This document shows, in pieces, positions 1-8,082 of a DNA stretch of 64,000 nucleotides; position 1 is the first letter of the stretch; every line of letters begins with the position of its first letter. Under the pieces are notes generated by a model that saw only the letters and a program-made list of their open reading frames with translations, had not been told where the DNA came from and did no database searches. The translations under genes were made by a program, and so were the position numbers. This DNA comes from an uncultured Lachnospiraceae bacterium. GTDB taxonomy: Bacteria; Bacillota; Clostridia; Lachnospirales; Lachnospiraceae. The stretch is taken from positions 1 through 64,000 of the forward strand of contig URUY01000002.1 in NCBI GenBank assembly GCA_900551115.1. The letters are read 5' to 3'.

Positions 1-144
1 CGTAAGCTGCTTCGTCCGCGTACTCTGCGTCCTCCTCGTAAGCTGCTTCGTCCGCGTACTCTGCGTCCTCCTCGTAAGCTGCTTCGTCCGCATATTCTGC
101 ATCATCCTCGTAAGCTGCTTCGTCCGCGTACTCTGCGTCATCCT
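1..144. repeat. 36-bp tandem repeats inside the acidic repeat gene
   Basis: Four contiguous 36-bp units lie at 1-36, 37-72, 73-108 and 109-144, with a degenerate fifth unit from 145. Units 1 and 2 are identical; units 3 and 4 differ from them at a few, mostly third-codon, positions. Each unit encodes 12 acidic residues, so copy-number change keeps the reading frame. The array continues past the left edge. Confidence 0.9.
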
Positions 145-304
145 CATAAGCTGCATCATCTGAATAAACAAGGTTTCCCTCTTCATCCTCATATACGCCG
201 TCAGCTTCATACTCTTCATCTGTATATTCGTCTGTATATTCCACATCATCCCACTCAAGATCTTCTTCATACTCTCTCTTACGGTGGTTAAAAAGTTTCT
301 TCAT
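1..304 (-). CDS. Acidic tyrosine-rich repeat protein, N-terminal part (cut by window edge)
   Basis: The gene starts at an ATG at 304, with a good AGGAGG site 5 bases upstream, and runs off the left edge, so only 101 codons are seen. The protein opens with a short basic stretch (MKKLFNHRKREYEED) and then becomes almost entirely Asp, Glu, Tyr and Ala. From about residue 53 it consists of 12-residue repeats of the type AYEDDAEYADEA, encoded by 36-bp tandem DNA repeats. There is no signal peptide or membrane segment in the visible part. Such acidic leaders sit in front of membrane or cell-wall domains in some Clostridia proteins, but the rest of the protein is outside the window, so the function is unknown. 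Confidence 0.75.
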   Translation of the reverse strand, partial: MKKLFNHRKREYEEDLEWDDVEYTDEYTDEEYEADGVYEDEEGNLVYSDDAAYEDDAEYADEAAYEDDAEYADEAAYEEDAEYADEAAYEEDAEYADEAAY

Positions 305-702
305 TTTTCCTCCTGCAACCTTTCACATACTTGTTCATTTTTAACAATTCTGTAACATTATATCATTTCAATGTACTGTCAGCAAGCCAAAAAGCCCCTG
401 TAAAATTCCCTGATTTCTTATTTTTTTATTAAGTCCCTCCTTTTTTGTCTCTTTTACACCTTTACTATACAAAACGGACGCTTCTTCGCTCAAGCGGTAT
501 GTTTTTCCAAAATGAAGGGACTATGATTCGCATGATAACTCTTTATACCTTATTTTCCTTATTTTTGTATCCTCTTTGTATCATTTCTTTATATTTTATT
601 AAATCTCGCCGACTAGACTGGACAGTTTTTCCATATAATAGTACAATCATAAACACATAATAAATATTTCAGTATGAACTGAACCCCACCAGAAAGGCTA
701 CC
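305..702. other. AT-rich divergent intergenic region
   Basis: About 400 bases lie between the divergent acidic repeat gene and the SGNH gene. The minus-strand promoter is at 357-385. A TATAAT at 634-639 may serve the + strand gene, but its -35 box is weak. A 71-codon open frame in 445-660 starts with TTG and has no ribosome binding site, so I do not call it a gene. No RNA gene or riboswitch was recognised. Confidence 0.5.
357..385 (-). promoter_or_regulatory. Promoter of the acidic repeat gene
   Basis: On the minus strand there is a TATAAT -10 box (357-362) preceded by TGA, which makes an extended -10, and a TTGCTG -35 box (380-385) at 17-bp spacing. It points at the start codon at 304. Confidence 0.6.
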
Positions 703-1683
703 ATGATGGAAAAAAAGAAATTCAAAATAAATCTGCACATTGTTTTTATTGTTTTAATTGTAATTGTCGTTGCGATAATAGCCCGCAAAATCCTGGGCTT
801 CGGACGTCCTGTTACACAGGCGGAGATTGATGCCGTGTCCGTTCCCGAAAATCCGGAAATAGAAGTTTATGATTATATTCTCCCTATTATGGCTGAGGAT
901 GACGGCACTTTTCCCGAAGATGACGGCAAAACCACCGTTGTATGTCTGGGAAATAACCCGTTTTCAGATGACCGGAATTCACCGGACAATCTCTGCAGCC
1001 TGTTTGCCGAAGAAACCGGTGCTACCGTATACAACTGCTCCATTCCCGGCTCCTACATGTCTTCCTATAATAACAGCTTTTATGCCGACAGCTATCCCAT
1101 GGACGCCTTCAGCTTTTACTGGCTCTCCACGGTATTTACCATTGGCAATGATGTGATTGTTGATCAGGCTTTTGAAGCAATGGGTGATGTACCCGAGGAT
1201 ATAAAAGAATCCATAGACCTGCTGCAGTCTATCGACTTTAATACCGTAGACGCTATCTTTATTATGTATGACGGCAGTGATTATCTGGATGGACGCCCCA
1301 TGTACAGCGATGAAAATTTCACTGACCCCATGACCTTTACCGGCGCCATGGCAGCGGGTATTGAGCTTATTAAGCAGCAGTTCCCCTGGATACGGATTAT
1401 TGTAATGTCTCCCACCTATACCTTTGGTGTTGACGATAACGGCAATTATGTAAGCAGTGACGTCAAGACGTATGGACAGCACTTTTTATCCACCTATGTG
1501 ATCAAGCAGTATCAGGCCGCTTACGATTTGGAGGTAAGCTTTGTGGATAATCTGTACGGCAGCATCCATGAAGATATTGCTCCCGAATATCTGACCGACA
1601 ATCTTCACCTGAATCAGGCGGGCCGCGAAAAACTGGTTCCCCGGATGAAAGATGCTTTAGAACGGTATACGACTATTTACTAA
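703..1683 (+). CDS. Membrane-anchored SGNH/GDSL-like protein
   Basis: A 326-residue protein with a short basic N-terminus and one membrane segment (about residues 11-33), so the rest should lie outside the cell. The pattern fits the SGNH fold. VVCLGNNPF near residues 79-87 takes the place of the GDS block, YNCSIPGS near 110-117 looks like block II, and DNLHLNQAGRE near 299-309 supplies the terminal Asp and His. The nucleophile block reads GNN rather than GDS, so classical esterase activity is uncertain. Proteins of this type often handle acyl groups on surface glycans, which fits the cluster across the convergent gap. AGAAAGG precedes the ATG; the next codon is also ATG. A palindromic element follows the stop codon. 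Confidence 0.6.
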   Translation: MMEKKKFKINLHIVFIVLIVIVVAIIARKILGFGRPVTQAEIDAVSVPENPEIEVYDYILPIMAEDDGTFPEDDGKTTVVCLGNNPFSDDRNSPDNLCSLFAEETGATVYNCSIPGSYMSSYNNSFYADSYPMDAFSFYWLSTVFTIGNDVIVDQAFEAMGDVPEDIKESIDLLQSIDFNTVDAIFIMYDGSDYLDGRPMYSDENFTDPMTFTGAMAAGIELIKQQFPWIRIIVMSPTYTFGVDDNGNYVSSDVKTYGQHFLSTYVIKQYQAAYDLEVSFVDNLYGSIHEDIAPEYLTDNLHLNQAGREKLVPRMKDALERYTTIY

Positions 1684-1709
1684 AGAGCAGGTGATTATGA
1701 AACTCTTTG

Positions 1710-1833
1710 GTGCAACCTATTTCCATTGAAAAACCAAAAAACGGCAGTATTTAGGCTATGTGTTTTACAGCCCTAAATGCTGCTTTGTTTTTTTACGGAG
1801 CGAGAGCGCATTTTTCAGGGAACATAATTGCAC
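1710..1833 (+). repeat. Palindromic intergenic element, copy 1 (also a likely bidirectional terminator)
   Basis: This 124-bp element is bounded by GTGCAA at 1710 and TTGCAC ending at 1833. Its ends are imperfect inverted repeats, and an inner hairpin has an A-run on its left (about 1734-1741) and a T-run on its right (about 1787-1794), which makes it a plausible terminator in both directions. Similarity to copy 2 (7906-8062, opposite strand) continues leftwards to about 1687, directly after the stop codon of the SGNH gene. The block TTTTTTACGGAGCGAGAGCG is identical in both copies, while the hairpin arms differ but still pair. It separates two convergent genes. Confidence 0.75.
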
Positions 1834-1862
1834 GAAAGCGTTTTTTCTTATATTTTAAAAGA

Positions 1863-1883
1863 GAGTGTAAGAATCTTACACTC
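1863..1883 (-). terminator. Rho-independent terminator of the left glycan cluster
   Basis: A perfect 9-bp stem (GAGTGTAAG pairing with CTTACACTC around a 3-base loop) is followed on the minus strand by a short T-run. It overlaps the stop codon at 1876-1878 and ends the minus-strand cluster. Confidence 0.7.
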
Positions 1884-2643
1884 CCCTGTCCAAGGTGGTA
1901 TCTGCATAAATTACATATCCGTCTATCGTATCAAACAGCTCATAACCATATTCCTCAAAGCTGCCGATTCTCACTCTGGTTTCTGAAAATATCACGTAAT
2001 GGCAGCCTCGCTCCCTTGCTTCTTCTGCAATCTGCTCCACATCCAAAACCTCTGCCTCCATCAGGGAATACAGCTCATCATAAAAGTTCCACCTTACAAT
2101 CGCCATCTCCCGTCCATAGGGCATATGCACATAGGGCGAATACTGACGCACATACTGTAAAAATTCAGCAGGAAAAACCGCCTTTACCTCTCTCCCCTCT
2201 ACCTCGATAGCATCACAGATTTCCACTACGGTATCCGGTACATGACAGGCATTCTGGGCCTTTGAGAAATAAGGGCTTTCATATACCAGACTGCCCGATA
2301 AAAGGATAATGCCGCCGATTGCCGCTCCCACAGCGATTCTCTTCTTTCCGGTACAGGTCATAATAATCCGTACAGCCGCATAGGCAAGCACCGGCACAAT
2401 GGGAACCAGCCATAAAAGCCTGTAATAGATTTCTTCCCCTACAAAGGCATATACCACTGCCGCAAAAAAGGGACAGAAATATAAAATCAAAATAATAACC
2501 GGCATGTAGAGAAATATAATTCTCGTATTTTTATTTTTTTCTGCAACAAACAGGTAAATCACCGCCACCAGAAACAGTCCGGCAATCATGCCTGTCCCGA
2601 TATAACCCTCATACAGGGTAAGCACTTTATCCCACATTCTCAT
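1876..2643 (-). CDS. Polytopic membrane protein with extracytoplasmic C-terminal domain
   Basis: I place the start at the ATG at 2643 (MRMWDKV), which has GAAAGGCGA just upstream. An ATG at 2673 in the same frame would overlap the preceding gene by 14 bases. The 255-residue product has about four membrane segments in its first 140 residues, then a soluble domain of about 110 residues that should be extracytoplasmic. This architecture is the C-terminal half of large GT-C-like or polymerase-like proteins. With the neighbour at 2660-3718 it could form one functional unit, either as two subunits or as a gene split by a frameshift. The function is unknown; a glycan role is inferred from context. 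Confidence 0.55.
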   Translation of the reverse strand: MRMWDKVLTLYEGYIGTGMIAGLFLVAVIYLFVAEKNKNTRIIFLYMPVIILILYFCPFFAAVVYAFVGEEIYYRLLWLVPIVPVLAYAAVRIIMTCTGKKRIAVGAAIGGIILLSGSLVYESPYFSKAQNACHVPDTVVEICDAIEVEGREVKAVFPAEFLQYVRQYSPYVHMPYGREMAIVRWNFYDELYSLMEAEVLDVEQIAEEARERGCHYVIFSETRVRIGSFEEYGYELFDTIDGYVIYADTTLDRGV

Positions 2644-2659
2644 TCGCCTTTCGCTTCCG

Positions 2660-3718
2660 TCATTGCAACACAATATACAATCCGATATAAAATGCTCCCG
2701 GCATCACACACACAAAAAGCGGCAGAAGCAGACGCCATTTACGGTAAGAACAGACCGCGCACAGTCCGAATACAAAAAGAAGCACTGCAATCAGAAATCC
2801 GCCAAGTGTACTGCACAGGCAGGATGCCGTCATCAGCACCGCAATCAGTGCCCACAGACTCTTTTCTATTTTTCTGTTTTCCGAAAGCCTCTCTCCAACC
2901 ATATACAGCAAAAGAAACAGAGCCGGAATTATAATATTCCCGAGAGCCGCCTTCCCCTGCCTTGTTCTTGTCATTAAAAAGGTCTCCGCCGTATAGAGGG
3001 AATAGTTGCCCCACATCACCAAAAGCTCCACAAAAATCATAAATATGGGCAGCTGCAGTCTTTTTCCCTTAAACAGCCTGCTTCCAATCAGTCCATAGAT
3101 ACAGTAGGTAAGGGGAATCAGAACAAGAGGCATTGCCGTATGGGCAACTGCTGCCGGATGGATTCCCGATACCCTGGCAAAAAACGCTATCAAAAGCGGA
3201 AACGGCGCAAGACCGTGCCTGCTGTCCAAGCCTGTGCTTCCTCCGGTGTAGGGCAGCACAAGATACATGGTATCGCTGGCCTCCGTAACAGTGGAAACCG
3301 CCACATAATAAGCGTCATCCCCATCGGCAAAGGCAAGTGCCGCCGCCAAAAAGAGCTGTACTGCCAAAATAAGGCAAAATACCGCCCACAATACCGTCTC
3401 CGCTCTCTGCGGTTTGGAACGCACTGCTGATAGCTGCGGATACTTTTTATTTCTGTAAAGCCACACAAAACCGCCGGTCAAGGCCGCAGCCACACAAAAA
3501 ACAAGAAACAGCCACACCAGAACCGTAAAACGGCTCTTTGTAAGGATAAGAGGAACTGCCATCAGCTGAAACGCCGCAAAAAACAGCAGATATCCGGCAG
3601 TCCACATAAACCATATATTCTTTCTCTGCGTATTCACAAAAGAAGCTGCCCCCGCCCCCATCAGAAAAGGTACGGCCACCGCAAAAAACACTAAAAGCAA
3701 TATCTGCAAAAACAGCAT
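2660..3718 (-). CDS. Polytopic membrane protein, DUF6077-like
   Basis: The 352-residue product has roughly nine or ten hydrophobic segments and little else. A loop around residues 130-160 (ADGDDAYYVAVSTVTEASDTMY) carries acidic residues after the third or fourth membrane span, as in GT-C-type glycosyltransferases that use lipid-linked sugars. The sequence resembles the uncharacterised DUF6077 family of Clostridia as I remember it, which could not be checked. It ends in a TGA at 2660-2662, just before the next gene's start. Families of this kind are usually longer and carry a soluble C-terminal domain, which here sits in the next gene. Confidence 0.55.
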   Translation of the reverse strand: MLFLQILLLVFFAVAVPFLMGAGAASFVNTQRKNIWFMWTAGYLLFFAAFQLMAVPLILTKSRFTVLVWLFLVFCVAAALTGGFVWLYRNKKYPQLSAVRSKPQRAETVLWAVFCLILAVQLFLAAALAFADGDDAYYVAVSTVTEASDTMYLVLPYTGGSTGLDSRHGLAPFPLLIAFFARVSGIHPAAVAHTAMPLVLIPLTYCIYGLIGSRLFKGKRLQLPIFMIFVELLVMWGNYSLYTAETFLMTRTRQGKAALGNIIIPALFLLLYMVGERLSENRKIEKSLWALIAVLMTASCLCSTLGGFLIAVLLFVFGLCAVCSYRKWRLLLPLFVCVMPGAFYIGLYIVLQ

Positions 3719-3735
3719 AAATCTTCTCCTATTTT

Positions 3736-5526
3736 CTACCGGCAGATTTCATACAGAAAAATCCGATAATAGCTTGTGTCAGTTTCAAAGGGTTCCTCTG
3801 AAAGCAGAGTCAGTCCCATTTCTTCACTGTTTACAATATAAGCTGCAGACAAAATATAACGGCAGGAAAGTGCAGAGAGCGCCTCTGTATCTATCTGCAA
3901 ATCCTGATACCAGAAGGTACCTTTTTCAATCGTATAATAGGCCGGTGCTTCTGAAGAAAACAAATAGCACCGATTTCCCCAGTTATCATAGTAATTCTGT
4001 AAATAAGGGCTTCTTTCAAGCTCCGGTGCAATCGTCTCTCGAAACTCGTGCTTGTATTCCAAAGAATAGTTGTTGGAATAGCCGTCTACCGTATAGAAAC
4101 CGTGATACAAAGCTGCCGCCGGGTCAATTCCCAGACTCGCCACACGATACTCCTCCTGCTCCATTCCCGTAGTATCCCGTATATAACTCTCCACCTGCTC
4201 CATTACGCCGTCTGCGTAGTAATCCTCCCAGCTTATACCTCTGCGCGGCATGGCAAGACCGCCAATACTCACGGCACCGCGCAGGGTATCAGTCAACGCC
4301 TGCACACAGGGCTTCAAAAAACTGCTCTTCATAATCTGTACACCCGTTATACCGCATATTACAAGCAGACCTGCTGCTCCCAAAAGGCGCAGCCGTTTAT
4401 AAAGTCCGCCCTTTTCCTGCACCTGCAAAAGCTCCCTGTCCAGCCAAAAATCCAGCACACAGGCAAACAAAAGATACCATACCGCAGGAGCAAGCCATAA
4501 AAACCGTTCCACCTGAAATGCACCCAGACTGCCCATAAGGGAACGCAGTCCCACCACAGGCTCCCACTGCCACAAGGCTCCCGGAATGCATAAAAGCAGA
4601 AGGATACCCAACAGCGTCCCCATCAGACGCTGCTTCTTTCTTTCCCCGTCGCTTCTATGCTTGTACGTCAGGAACCCAAAAATAAGTGTGACACCGCATG
4701 CAATCAGTATCCCCACATGATAATCCTCGCTATACTGTCCGTTGTAAAGAAAACTGTTGAGAAAATAAGAAAAAAACGAACCGCCGCTTATAACGTACTC
4801 TGCCTTATGAGAAGTATAGCTGCCTGCAATGCCGGATATCTGCAAAATCAAATCAAAATTTTCCAGTACATAAACGGCAGTCATCAGAAAAAATCCCAGA
4901 ACAAGCCTCCCGCATCCCTTAAGCTTTTTCCTGAAAAAAAGCACCAAAAGCAGGATACCCCACACGGATATGACCCCGAAACCGCAAAGCACCAAAGACG
5001 ACATGCCCGCATAAATTCCTATATAAACAAGACTTGCCGCCGTATGTTTATTTTTATAAAGATTATAAATACTCAAAAAGAGAAGGGGCAGTCCAAACTG
5101 AGAAAGCCCGTATACCGGACAGAAAGGCAAAAACGCAAACAGCAGCGCACACAACGCTGCAATAAGCGGCTTTTTTGTCACCTGTCCGGTCAAAAGATAC
5201 ATACCGATATATGCTGTTATCTGACCTGTAAACTGCAAAAACAAATATGCCGTAAAAGGCTTTAATACACAAAAAAGCAACACTGCCAAAGGAGCCGGCG
5301 GCGTCAATGCCGTCTTTGCAGCGCCACCCAAAAACTCCGGTATGATATTTTCACCCGAAAACAGATGTTTTGCCCGAAGCAGGTATGCCAAAATCTCTCC
5401 GTCTAACTGGTCATGATAAGGTATCACCGAATCCGTTCCCAAAACCAGATAGGGAATAAAGGAAAGCAGCACCGCAAACAGCCCGGCTCCGAAAACAACC
5501 TTTTCCACTCTTCTGCATTTCTTCAT
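3736..5526 (-). CDS. Large polytopic membrane protein, DUF6044/YkoS-like
   Basis: The 596-residue product has a first membrane segment at about residues 9-30, an external loop containing IPYHDQLDGEILAYLL, about ten more membrane spans, and a C-terminal soluble part of about 190 residues rich in Tyr and Asn (DGYSNNYSLEYKHEF, DNWGNRCYLFSSEA). The first-loop acidic residues and overall topology match GT-C-fold transferases. The family resemblance is to DUF6044, which includes YkoS of Bacillus, and its activity is not established. The start codon overlaps the stop of the aminotransferase gene by one base, so the two are probably translationally coupled. A role in transferring a sugar outside the membrane is inferred from context. 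Confidence 0.6.
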   Translation of the reverse strand: MKKCRRVEKVVFGAGLFAVLLSFIPYLVLGTDSVIPYHDQLDGEILAYLLRAKHLFSGENIIPEFLGGAAKTALTPPAPLAVLLFCVLKPFTAYLFLQFTGQITAYIGMYLLTGQVTKKPLIAALCALLFAFLPFCPVYGLSQFGLPLLFLSIYNLYKNKHTAASLVYIGIYAGMSSLVLCGFGVISVWGILLLVLFFRKKLKGCGRLVLGFFLMTAVYVLENFDLILQISGIAGSYTSHKAEYVISGGSFFSYFLNSFLYNGQYSEDYHVGILIACGVTLIFGFLTYKHRSDGERKKQRLMGTLLGILLLLCIPGALWQWEPVVGLRSLMGSLGAFQVERFLWLAPAVWYLLFACVLDFWLDRELLQVQEKGGLYKRLRLLGAAGLLVICGITGVQIMKSSFLKPCVQALTDTLRGAVSIGGLAMPRRGISWEDYYADGVMEQVESYIRDTTGMEQEEYRVASLGIDPAAALYHGFYTVDGYSNNYSLEYKHEFRETIAPELERSPYLQNYYDNWGNRCYLFSSEAPAYYTIEKGTFWYQDLQIDTEALSALSCRYILSAAYIVNSEEMGLTLLSEEPFETDTSYYRIFLYEICR

Positions 5527-6653
5527 TATTTGTAAAATTCCTTTATCTTATCTGAAATATAATCCACCTCGTCAAGCTTCAGCTTATAGTACATAGGAAG
5601 CCTTAAGAGCCTCTCGCTTTCTTTTGTGGTATACTTGTCCTCTCCGTCAAACCGTCCGAACTTGATTCCGGCAGGCGCTGAGTGAAGCGGAATATAATGA
5701 AACACCGCAAGTATGCCGTTCTCCTTTAAGAAATTGATAAGAGCGCTTCTTTCCTCAAGGTCAGCCGCTTTGATATAGAACATATGCGCATTGTGAACAC
5801 AGTCTTCAGGAATCACCGGCAATTCTATTTTGCCCGCTTCCATAAGGGGCATCAGATTCTCATAATAACGGTTCCAGGAAGCCATACGGGCATCGTTGAT
5901 TTGCTCTGCCACCTCAAGCTGGGCGTAAAGATACGCTGCATTCATATCACTGGGCAGATAGGAAGAGCCATAGTTTACCCAGGTATATTTATCAATCTGT
6001 CCTCTGAAATACTTGGCACGGTTAGTTCCCTTTTCTCTGATAATCTCCGCTTCTTCTATATATTTTTCATCCCTGATAAGCAGTGCGCCGCCCTCTCCCA
6101 TGCTGTAATTTTTCGTTTCATGGAAGGAGAAACATCCAAACTCGCCAAAGGTTCCCAACGGTTTTCCCTTGTAAGTTGACATAATGCCCTGGGCAGCATC
6201 CTCGATAACAGCCAGCTGATGTCTCTTTGCAATATCCATAATCGTATCCATCTCACAGGCTACACCTGCATAATGTACCGGTACAATCGCCTTTGTTTTA
6301 TCCGTAACAGCTGCTTCTATCAGCTTTTCATCGATATTCATGGTGTCCGGTCTGATATCTACGAATACCGGAACCGCTCCCCGCAGCACAAAAGCATCTG
6401 CCGTGGATACAAAGGTATAGGAAGGCATAATCACTTCGTCACCCGGCTGTATGTCACACAAAAGGGCCGCCATCTCTGTAGCATGTGTGCAGGAGGTGGT
6501 AAGCAGGCATTTTCCGGTGCCTGTTTTTTGTTCTATCCAGGCGTTGCACTTTTTTGTAAAGGCGCCGTCACCACATATCTTTTGGTCTTCTACCGCCTGC
6601 TTAATATACTCTATTTCTTTTCCCGTATAAGGAGGGACGTTAAAATTAATCAT
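5526..6653 (-). CDS. DegT/DnrJ-family sugar aminotransferase, WecE/RffA-like
   Basis: The 375-residue protein is a PLP-dependent aminotransferase of nucleotide-linked keto-sugars. Characteristic features are the N-terminal INFNVPPYTGKEIEYI, the GDEVIMPSYTFVSTADAF segment (residues 71-88), the EDAAQ motif (about 151-155), and the PLP lysine K181 in HETKNYSMGEGGA. Length and sequence are typical of dTDP-4-amino-4,6-dideoxygalactose transaminase (WecE). No dTDP-glucose synthesis genes are in the window, so its substrate may come from elsewhere or may be the PseB product. It sits in the minus-strand operon, overlapping the downstream membrane-protein gene by one base. Confidence 0.8.
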   Translation of the reverse strand: MINFNVPPYTGKEIEYIKQAVEDQKICGDGAFTKKCNAWIEQKTGTGKCLLTTSCTHATEMAALLCDIQPGDEVIMPSYTFVSTADAFVLRGAVPVFVDIRPDTMNIDEKLIEAAVTDKTKAIVPVHYAGVACEMDTIMDIAKRHQLAVIEDAAQGIMSTYKGKPLGTFGEFGCFSFHETKNYSMGEGGALLIRDEKYIEEAEIIREKGTNRAKYFRGQIDKYTWVNYGSSYLPSDMNAAYLYAQLEVAEQINDARMASWNRYYENLMPLMEAGKIELPVIPEDCVHNAHMFYIKAADLEERSALINFLKENGILAVFHYIPLHSAPAGIKFGRFDGEDKYTTKESERLLRLPMYYKLKLDEVDYISDKIKEFYK

Positions 6654-6688
6654 AAAGCCTCTTTTCTGCAGTGGTCGGTTCGTACAGA

Positions 6689-7885
6689 CTACTGCACCGT
6701 TTCTTCATTATTTTTTATAGTACACCTATCCAGGCATAAAATCAAATGTTTGTAAAATCCAAAATGGGATAACAGTCTGTTAAACGCCGCAAAAAGGGTG
6801 GTTCTTACCATATCAAGCAAAACGCCGCAGAGAAAAACCGCAAGCACTGCAAACGCCGTAACAAGAAGCAGGCTTCCCACATTATCCGGCTTTCCTGTTA
6901 TGGCATAAATCCACTGCTGCCATTCATAGCGGATTGCCGCATGCTCATGTAAAAGATAGACCCCCAGCGTATAGGGTGCAACCCGGCATATCAGCCTGCC
7001 GGTCCGCTCTGATTTTATCTGCATATGATAAAACAGATAAAAAACACCCAAAGATGCAGCCAAAACCAAAATATGGTTGTAATTATAGCAGCCGGTCAGT
7101 ATCGTACCAAGACTGCCGGTTTTTAAATACAGGGCACGCAGGACAAAGGTAACCCCGAAAATCGCTGCCACAAAAGCAAGATACACAAACAGACTGCGCC
7201 CCTTTCCTTTGAAAAAGGAAAGCCCGTAACGCCGGATATAGGCCGCTGTCACAAACATGCACAGATACCAGATACAGTCATAGCCCTGCGCATCCGCCTC
7301 AAGCCTTGCCGGTACCACGGATTTGATAACGCAGAAAGCAAAAAGCAGGGCGCCCAGCACAAGCTGATGCTGCTTTTTAGAAAGCTGCTTTATCCCTGCC
7401 GAAAGCAGCGGTACAAAAAGGTACATAAATACATACGCAGACATGAACCAATAGTGATTCATGGAAATTGGCAGAAACAAAGTCAGCAGATAATGGATAC
7501 CAAAGCTTCCCTCCGGCAGATAGCCAAACGCAGCACCCACCAAACCGATGCCGATGCTGTAAAACCACACCTGCAAAAGAAGCCCAAGCAGACGCTTTGG
7601 TTTAAAGGAGCTTTCTATTAAAAAATAACCGCTTAAAAGCATATAGACATTTACCGACACAATGGCTAAAGACTCCAATATCCATGCAGCATAGCCATAA
7701 GCGGGCATGGTACTTTCCGTAAGCGCAGGCAGATTCCCGCCCTTATCCAAAAAGTGCAGCACTACCACAAGCATCATGGAAAGCATACGCAAAAGCTCCA
7801 TGTTTGCCTGCCTGCCTGTTTTTTTCTCCGTATGTAATTGTGCCGTCTTACTTTCTGTTGTACGCATCTGCGGCCCGCCTCTCAT
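6689..7885 (-). CDS. Acyltransferase family 3 (OafA/YrhL-like) membrane O-acyltransferase
   Basis: The 398-residue protein has about ten membrane segments and the N-terminal signature of the acyltransferase-3 family: RQANMELLRMLSMMLVVVLHF (residues about 25-45), including the conserved Arg and His44. Members move acetyl or similar acyl groups from the cytoplasm onto surface glycans. The start may be the ATG at 7885 or the internal one at 7867 (MRTTESK). Its upstream spacer contains palindromic element copy 2, which may partly terminate or process the transcript coming from the glycosyltransferase genes. Confidence 0.8.
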   Translation of the reverse strand: MRGGPQMRTTESKTAQLHTEKKTGRQANMELLRMLSMMLVVVLHFLDKGGNLPALTESTMPAYGYAAWILESLAIVSVNVYMLLSGYFLIESSFKPKRLLGLLLQVWFYSIGIGLVGAAFGYLPEGSFGIHYLLTLFLPISMNHYWFMSAYVFMYLFVPLLSAGIKQLSKKQHQLVLGALLFAFCVIKSVVPARLEADAQGYDCIWYLCMFVTAAYIRRYGLSFFKGKGRSLFVYLAFVAAIFGVTFVLRALYLKTGSLGTILTGCYNYNHILVLAASLGVFYLFYHMQIKSERTGRLICRVAPYTLGVYLLHEHAAIRYEWQQWIYAITGKPDNVGSLLLVTAFAVLAVFLCGVLLDMVRTTLFAAFNRLLSHFGFYKHLILCLDRCTIKNNEETVQ

Positions 7886-7905
7886 CCCTATACTTTATCA
7901 GGTGG

Positions 7906-8062
7906 TTGTGAAGCTCGTTCGTGCAATTATATTCCATGAAAATCGCGCTCTCGCTCCGTAAAAAACGTAGCAGTACATAGGGCTGTAAAATACACAGCCC
8001 AAGTGCTGACGTTTTTTAAGGGCTTTTCATTGGAATATAACTTGCACTTTAGAGTTTCACAA
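7906..8062 (-). repeat. Palindromic intergenic element, copy 2
   Basis: An imperfect palindrome of about 157 bp. Its outermost arms are TTGTGAAGC (7906-7914) and a matching TTCACAA (8056-8062), and its core runs from GTGCAA (7921) to TTGCAC (8047). On the minus strand it aligns with copy 1 at 1687-1845 over about 150 bp. The inner hairpin has A-run/T-run flanks (AAAAAACGT pairing with ACGTTTTTT) and a 7-bp apical stem, GGGCTGT with ACAGCCC. It lies between two genes on the same strand, so it could act as an internal terminator or processing site. Confidence 0.75.
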
Positions 8063-8082
8063 TCATCTGCCATACTCTCTCT

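Noticed and set aside
1..144. 36-bp periodic repeats that could be taken for a CRISPR array
   Set aside because: Units are contiguous with no spacers and lie in frame inside a coding sequence.
445..660. Possible 71-codon gene on the + strand
   Set aside because: It begins with TTG, has no ribosome binding site, and its sequence looks like translated AT-rich spacer.
979..1482. Long antisense frame opposite the SGNH gene
   Set aside because: It has no ribosome binding site and mirrors the codon usage of the opposite strand, so it is a shadow of the real gene.
1697..1729. Ten-codon open frame (MKLFGATYFH) in palindromic element copy 1
   Set aside because: The matching frame in copy 2 has a stop after three codons, so there is no sign of protein-level conservation.
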